From: Hyphomicrobiales bacterium
GTDB lineage: Bacteria > Pseudomonadota > Alphaproteobacteria > Rhizobiales > JALURZ01
Length of the DNA stretch: 10,145 nucleotides
NCBI GenBank assembly: GCA_027058735.1
Contig: JALURZ010000193.1
Location: 1 to 10,145, forward strand
Reading direction: 5' to 3'
The position numbers were made by a program, and so were the translations under genes. Numbering within the stretch: the first letter of the stretch is position 1; every line of letters begins with the position of its first letter. The notes beneath the pieces are model-generated. The model searched no databases, was not told the DNA's origin, and worked only from the letters and a program-made list of their open reading frames with translations. This document shows, one piece after another, positions 6,596 through 10,145 of this stretch.

Positions 6596-6618
6596 ATCCG
6601 GCGGCCGTGCTGCCGGAT
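6596..6618 (+). promoter_or_regulatory. Intercistronic stem-loop between fabB and fabI
   Basis: The bases right after the fabB stop form a ten-pair stem (6596-6605 with 6609-6618; nine Watson-Crick pairs and one G-U in RNA) around a 3-base CGU loop. There is no following U-run, so full termination is unlikely. It may protect the upstream fabAB mRNA end or reduce fabI expression relative to fabAB. Confidence 0.45.
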
Positions 6619-6658
6619 CGCGGCGAACCGACGGCCCGCTGTGTGGAGTAGACCTGAA

Positions 6659-7504
6659 ATGCCAAGCCACGCGCAATCCGAAATCATGAAGGCCAAGCGT
6701 GGCCTGATCATGGGCGTCGCCAACGATCATTCGATTGCCTGGGGCATCGCGGAAACCCTGGCCGCCCATGGCGCCGAACTGGCCTTCACCTATCAGGGCG
6801 AGGCCTTTGGCCGCCGGGTCCGGCCGCTCGCCCGGTCGGTCGGGTCCGATCTGGTGCTGCCCTGCGATGTGGAGGACGAGGCCTCCCTCGATCGGGTGTT
6901 CGATACCCTGAAGTCACAATGGGGCGGGCTCGATTTTCTGCTCCACGCCATCGCCTTTTCCGACCGCAATGAACTCAAAGGGCGTTATGCGGACACCAGC
7001 CGGGAGAATTTCACCCGCACCCTGCTGATCTCGTGCTATTCGTTCACCGATGTCGCGAGGCGCGCTGCATCCCTGATGAAAGATGGCGGGGCGATGGTGA
7101 CGCTCACCTATGGCGGCGCCAGCCGGGTGATGCCCAACTACAATGTGATGGGTGTGGCCAAGGCGGCGCTGGAAGCGAGCGTGCGCTACCTGGCGGAAGA
7201 CTTCGGGCCGGACAATATCCGCGTCAACGCGATTTCGGCGGGTCCGGTGCGCACCCTGGCCGGCGCCGGCATCGCGGATGCGCGCGCCATGTACAGCTAC
7301 CAGCAGAAGCACTCACCGCTGCGCAAGTCCGTCAGTCTCGCCGATATCGGCGGCGCCGGGCTGTACCTGCTGTCCGATCTGTCGGGGGGGGTCACCGGGG
7401 AAATACATTTCGTCGATGCCGGCTACAGCATCATTTCCATGCCCAAGCCCGATGCGCTGGACGAGGGCGCGGACGCGGGCGGCGTGCCGAAGGCCGCGCA
7501 ATAG
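6659..7504 (+). CDS. fabI: NADH-dependent enoyl-ACP reductase FabI
   Basis: FabI catalyses the last step of each elongation cycle, reducing trans-2-enoyl-ACP, and is the target of triclosan and isoniazid-type inhibitors. The protein has 281 residues and a short-chain dehydrogenase fold. The nucleotide-binding segment is GLIMGVANDHSIAWGIAETL (15-34). Catalytic residues are Tyr151 (TLTYGGAS), Tyr161 and Lys168 in YNVMGVAK. NAISAGPVRTLA follows and positions the nicotinamide. The position matching the E. coli triclosan-contact Gly93 is Ala99 here. A low-complexity tail of about 20 residues (DEGADAGGVPKAAQ at the end) extends past the core. ATG 6659 has GGAG about ten bases upstream; ATG 6686 (MKAKRG) is an alternative, and GTG 6641 is less likely. 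It is the third gene of the fabABI cluster, 64 bases after fabB, and is ended by a strong hairpin. Confidence 0.97.
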   Translation: MPSHAQSEIMKAKRGLIMGVANDHSIAWGIAETLAAHGAELAFTYQGEAFGRRVRPLARSVGSDLVLPCDVEDEASLDRVFDTLKSQWGGLDFLLHAIAFSDRNELKGRYADTSRENFTRTLLISCYSFTDVARRAASLMKDGGAMVTLTYGGASRVMPNYNVMGVAKAALEASVRYLAEDFGPDNIRVNAISAGPVRTLAGAGIADARAMYSYQQKHSPLRKSVSLADIGGAGLYLLSDLSGGVTGEIHFVDAGYSIISMPKPDALDEGADAGGVPKAAQ

Positions 7505-7524
7505 CGCCCACGCGGCAAACAGAA

Positions 7525-7554
7525 AATCCGCGCCGGGTTTCGCCGGCGCGGATT
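7525..7554. terminator. Bidirectional hairpin terminator between fabI and pnp
   Basis: A perfect 12-bp stem, AATCCGCGCCGG at 7525-7536 with CCGGCGCGGATT at 7543-7554, closes a 6-base GTTTCG loop. It lies 20 bases past the fabI stop and about 53 bases past the pnp stop on the other strand. The T-rich flank is modest: TTCCTTGT for fabI, and TTTCTGTTT (minus strand) for pnp. Its position between convergent genes and its perfect symmetry support a shared terminator. Confidence 0.8.
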
Positions 7555-7569
7555 CCTTGTCCTGAAACC

Positions 7570-7591
7570 TTCCCGATGTCTTCCCGATGTC
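7570..7591. repeat. Perfect 11-bp tandem duplication downstream of pnp
   Basis: TTCCCGATGTC occurs twice back to back, at 7570-7580 and 7581-7591, in the 3' untranslated region of pnp between its stop and the terminator hairpin. It is most simply a replication-slippage duplication in non-coding DNA. Confidence 0.8.
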
Positions 7592-7607
7592 TGCCGGGCT
7601 CAGGCGG

Positions 7608-9737
7608 TCAACTGGCTTCCTGCGCGTCCTGGCGCGGGATTTCCTTGCCGCTCTCCTGATCGACAACCTTCATGGACAGGCGCACCTTGCCCCGGTCATC
7701 GATGCCGAGAAGCTTGACATAGACTTCATCGCCCTCGTTGACCACGTCGCTCACCTGATTGACCCGGCGCGGCGCCAGTTGGGAGATGTGAACAAGGCCG
7801 TCCTTGGGACCGAAGAAATTGACGAAGGCGCCGAAATCGACGACCTTGACCACCTTGCCCTTGTAGATCACGCCCACTTCCGGTTCGGCGGTAATCGACT
7901 TGATCCAGTCCATGGCCGCCTTGATCGAGGCGGCATCGTTCGAGGCCACCTTGATCGTGCCGTCATCGGCGATATCGATCTTGGCGCCGGTTTCCTCGAC
8001 AATCTGGCGAACCACCTTGCCGCCGGTGCCTATAACCTCGCGGATCTTGTCGACGGGCACGGTAATGACCTCGATGCGCGGCGCATATTCGCCCATTTCA
8101 TCGCGCGCCTCGCCCAGCGCCTTGGCCATTTCGCCAAGAATGTGCAGGCGGCCGTCCCTGGCCTGGTCGAGCGCGGCCTTCATGATGTCCTCGGTGATGC
8201 CGGTGATCTTGATGTCCATCTGCAGCGACGTAATGCCCTGGGCGGTTCCGGCGACCTTGAAGTCCATGTCGCCCAGATGATCTTCATCGCCAAGGATATC
8301 GGAGAGAACCGCATGGCGCTCGCCATCCTTGATGAGCCCCATGGCGATGCCGGCGACCGGCCGCTTCAGGGGCACGCCCGCGTCCATCAGCGCCAGCGAT
8401 GTGCCGCATACGGTGGCCATGGAGGATGAACCGTTGGACTCGGTGATTTCGGATACCACGCGGATCGTATAGGGAAACTCCGTCTTGTCGGGCAGCACCG
8501 CGCGCAATGCGCGCCACGCCAGTTTGCCGTGGCCCACTTCGCGCCGTCCGGTAAAGCCCACCCGCCCGGTTTCGCCAACCGAATAGGGGGGAAAGTTGTA
8601 GTGCAGCAGGAAGGATTCCTTGTAGGTTCCCTCCAGCGCATCGACGAACTGTTCGTCCTCGCCGGTTCCCAGGGTCGCCACCACGAGGGCCTGTGTTTCG
8701 CCGCGCGTAAACAGCGCCGAACCATGGGTGCGCGGCAGCACGCCGGCTTCCGACACGATCGGGCGCACCGTTTCAAGATCGCGGCCATCAATACGATTGC
8801 CGGTATCGAGGATGGAGTTGCGCACGATGCCCTTTTCCAGGGTCTTGAAAGCGCCGCCGACCGCCTGGGCGTCGGGGGCGTCCTGCGCATCGGTGCACAA
8901 GGCCTCGATGGCCTTGTCCCTGGCCGCGGCGACCAGATCGTGGCGTTTGAGTTTTTCCTTCTCCTTGTAGGCCTTGATCAGGTCCTGTTGCACAAGTCCG
9001 GCCACATCGCCGACGAGTTCGGTGTTGTCCTCAAGCTCCACGTCGCGCGGTTCGCGGGCGCATTGCTCGGCCAGTTTGATAATGGCGTCGATGACCGGCT
9101 GGAACCCCTCATGACCGAACATGACCGCGCCGAGCATGATCTCTTCGCTCAGCTCGCCGGCTTCCGACTCGACCATCAGCACGGCTTCCCCGCTGCCCGC
9201 CACCACCAGATCGAGCTGGCTGTCCTTGAGTTCGTCCAATGTGGGGTTCAGAATATATTTGCCGTCACCATAGCCGACCCGGGCCGCCGCGATGGGGCCC
9301 ATGAACGGAATACCCGATATGGTCAGCGCCGCGGAAACCGCGACCATGGCCACTATGTCGGGATCGTTTTCCATATCATGGCTCAACACGGTGGCGATGA
9401 TCTGGGTTTCGTTCTTGAAGCCCTTTGCAAAGAGGGGCCGGATCGGCCTGTCGATCAGCCGCGATGTCAGGGTTTCCTTTTCGCTTGGCCGGCCTTCACG
9501 CTTGAAGAACCCGCCGGGAATCTTGCCGGCCGCATAGGTCTTTTCCTGGTAATTCACGGTCAGCGGAAAAAAGTCGAGGCCGGCGCGCGGCTGGCGTTCG
9601 GCGACCGCGGTTGCAAGGACCGTCGTATCGCCGTACTGAACGAGGACAGCCCCGTCGGCCTGGCGGGCAATCTTGCCTGTTTCAATAGTCAGGGGCCGTC
9701 CGCCCCATTCAATTTCCTGTCTGTATGTTTTGAACAT
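7608..9737 (-). CDS. pnp: Polyribonucleotide nucleotidyltransferase (PNPase)
   Basis: PNPase is a trimeric phosphorolytic 3'-5' exoribonuclease, central to mRNA decay and a usual degradosome partner, that can also add 3' tails. The 709-residue protein (E. coli 711) has the full domain order. The first RNase PH domain spans about 1-225 with TLTSRLIDRPIRPLF (89-103), and a helical linker runs to about 305. The catalytic second RNase PH domain covers about 310-550. Phosphate-site serines are in SNGSSSMA (S437-S439). The metal/catalytic residues D486, D492 and K494 fall in GDEDHLGDMDFK and have the same numbering as E. coli. A KH domain (about 554-612, GTGG at 570-573) and an S1 domain (about 622-692, DFGAFVNFFG, GLVHIS) follow. 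ATG 9737 has AGGAAG five bases upstream; an in-frame start 22 codons upstream lies in the leader and is unlikely. It follows rpsO on the same strand with a structured leader. Confidence 0.99.
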   Translation of the reverse strand: MFKTYRQEIEWGGRPLTIETGKIARQADGAVLVQYGDTTVLATAVAERQPRAGLDFFPLTVNYQEKTYAAGKIPGGFFKREGRPSEKETLTSRLIDRPIRPLFAKGFKNETQIIATVLSHDMENDPDIVAMVAVSAALTISGIPFMGPIAAARVGYGDGKYILNPTLDELKDSQLDLVVAGSGEAVLMVESEAGELSEEIMLGAVMFGHEGFQPVIDAIIKLAEQCAREPRDVELEDNTELVGDVAGLVQQDLIKAYKEKEKLKRHDLVAAARDKAIEALCTDAQDAPDAQAVGGAFKTLEKGIVRNSILDTGNRIDGRDLETVRPIVSEAGVLPRTHGSALFTRGETQALVVATLGTGEDEQFVDALEGTYKESFLLHYNFPPYSVGETGRVGFTGRREVGHGKLAWRALRAVLPDKTEFPYTIRVVSEITESNGSSSMATVCGTSLALMDAGVPLKRPVAGIAMGLIKDGERHAVLSDILGDEDHLGDMDFKVAGTAQGITSLQMDIKITGITEDIMKAALDQARDGRLHILGEMAKALGEARDEMGEYAPRIEVITVPVDKIREVIGTGGKVVRQIVEETGAKIDIADDGTIKVASNDAASIKAAMDWIKSITAEPEVGVIYKGKVVKVVDFGAFVNFFGPKDGLVHISQLAPRRVNQVSDVVNEGDEVYVKLLGIDDRGKVRLSMKVVDQESGKEIPRQDAQEAS

Positions 9738-9809
9738 TTTTGCTTCCTGTTGCCCCCGCCCTGACGGCCTTGCCGAACAGGCTGGAATGTGCGTAGGGGT
9801 CATCTGTTA

Positions 9810-9833
9810 GATGGCAGCCCCATTGCCGCCATC
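9810..9833 (-). promoter_or_regulatory. Stem-loop in the pnp leader (rpsO-pnp intergenic)
   Basis: On the pnp strand, GATGGCGGC and GCTGCCATC form a 9-pair stem (one G-U) around a 6-base loop, about 72 bases before the pnp start. A smaller hairpin, CATCT-GTT-AGATG at 9801-9813, overlaps its edge. In E. coli the pnp leader hairpin is cut by RNase III and lets PNPase repress its own mRNA. The same role here is inference from position. No U-run follows, so it is not a good rpsO terminator. Confidence 0.45.
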
Positions 9834-9897
9834 ACTTCGGGTATCGGCCCGCGCGCCCCAGAGGGGTCCGCCTGCCGTATTATTTTGGAACTCAACT

Positions 9898-10145
9898 CTA
9901 ACGGCGTATTTCAAGCCGCTTGATCAGATCCTGATATCGCTCGACATTGCGGGATTTGACATAGTCGAGAAGCCGGCGTCTGTTGGAGACGAGCTTCAGC
10001 AGGCCGCGCCGCGAATGATTGTCCTTGCGGTGGGTCTTGAAGTGTTCCGTCAGATTCCGGATGCGTTCCGTCAGGATGGCCACCTGAACTTCCGGCGAGC
10101 CGGTGTCGTTCTTTTCGATGGCGTATTCCTTGATCAGGTCGTGTT
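9898..10145 (-). CDS. rpsO: 30S ribosomal protein S15, partial (start beyond window edge)
   Basis: S15 is a primary 16S rRNA-binding protein of the small subunit that organises the central domain (helices 20-22) and contacts the 23S rRNA. The visible 81 residues run from HDLIKEYAIEKNDTGSPEVQ through LTERIRNLTEHFKTHRKDNH to RRGLLKLVSNRRRLLDYVKS and end EIRR. Since S15 is normally 89 residues, about 8 N-terminal residues lie outside. The conserved DTGSPEVQVA, HxKDxHSRRGLL and RRRLLDYLK-type stretches are intact. The coding frame continues through GTG at 10081-10083, which is an internal Val codon, not a start. It lies 160 bases upstream of pnp on the same strand, the classic rpsO-pnp order; the gap has no clear terminator, so co-transcription is likely. 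Confidence 0.97.
   Translation of the reverse strand, partial: HDLIKEYAIEKNDTGSPEVQVAILTERIRNLTEHFKTHRKDNHSRRGLLKLVSNRRRLLDYVKSRNVERYQDLIKRLEIRR

Noticed and set aside
8529..9764. 411-codon open frame on the plus strand opposite pnp
   Set aside because: It is antisense to a full-length PNPase with all domains intact. It has no recognisable domain and is the expected by-product of high GC at third codon positions.
1..10145. Mobile element, CRISPR array, toxin-antitoxin, phage defence or biosynthetic cluster
   Set aside because: No transposase, integrase, spaced repeats, paired small genes or nuclease/helicase genes were seen, and every long gene fits a known family.

Overview
The window is a GC-rich chromosomal stretch from an alphaproteobacterium. 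Three things point there: an Irr-type Fur-family regulator divergent from fabA-fabB-fabI, the same block lying next to pnp-rpsO (an order I recall from Rhizobiales such as Sinorhizobium meliloti), and a long MutM with a CX4C...CX2C zinc finger. The order or family cannot be fixed from sequence reading alone. Coding is dense. I see no mobile element, CRISPR array, tRNA or rRNA.

Left part (1-4050). The 5' part of ubiE (ubiquinone/menaquinone C-methyltransferase, minus strand) is cut by the window edge and diverges from mutM (8-oxoguanine repair). mutM converges on a D-2-hydroxyacid dehydrogenase gene so tightly that the two stop codons overlap in one CTAG. A 249-base gap separates that dehydrogenase from an exported double-SH3 protein on the plus strand. 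The SH3 gene converges, with 9 bases between stops, on a phytanoyl-CoA dioxygenase-family gene.

Centre (4051-7560). irr (minus) and fabA-fabB-fabI (plus) diverge from a 253-base region. That region holds a 6+6 palindrome whose two arms could each serve as a -35 box, one per direction, making it a candidate control point. FabA makes and isomerises the trans-2 intermediate, FabB elongates the cis-3 product, and FabI reduces enoyl-ACP, so the cluster is a complete unsaturated-fatty-acid branch module. A perfect 12-bp hairpin ends the cluster and also serves the convergent pnp.

Right part (7608-10145). pnp (PNPase, complete) lies downstream of rpsO (S15, first residues outside the window), both on the minus strand, with a stem-loop in the pnp leader.

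The protein content is mostly ordinary housekeeping. The parts worth a second look are small: the irr/fabA control region, alternative hairpins behind irr, a mini-ORF before the SH3 gene, hairpins at fabB-fabI and before pnp, an Irr without any cysteine, and the unassigned dioxygenase next to irr. I did not find a convincing undescribed multi-gene system.
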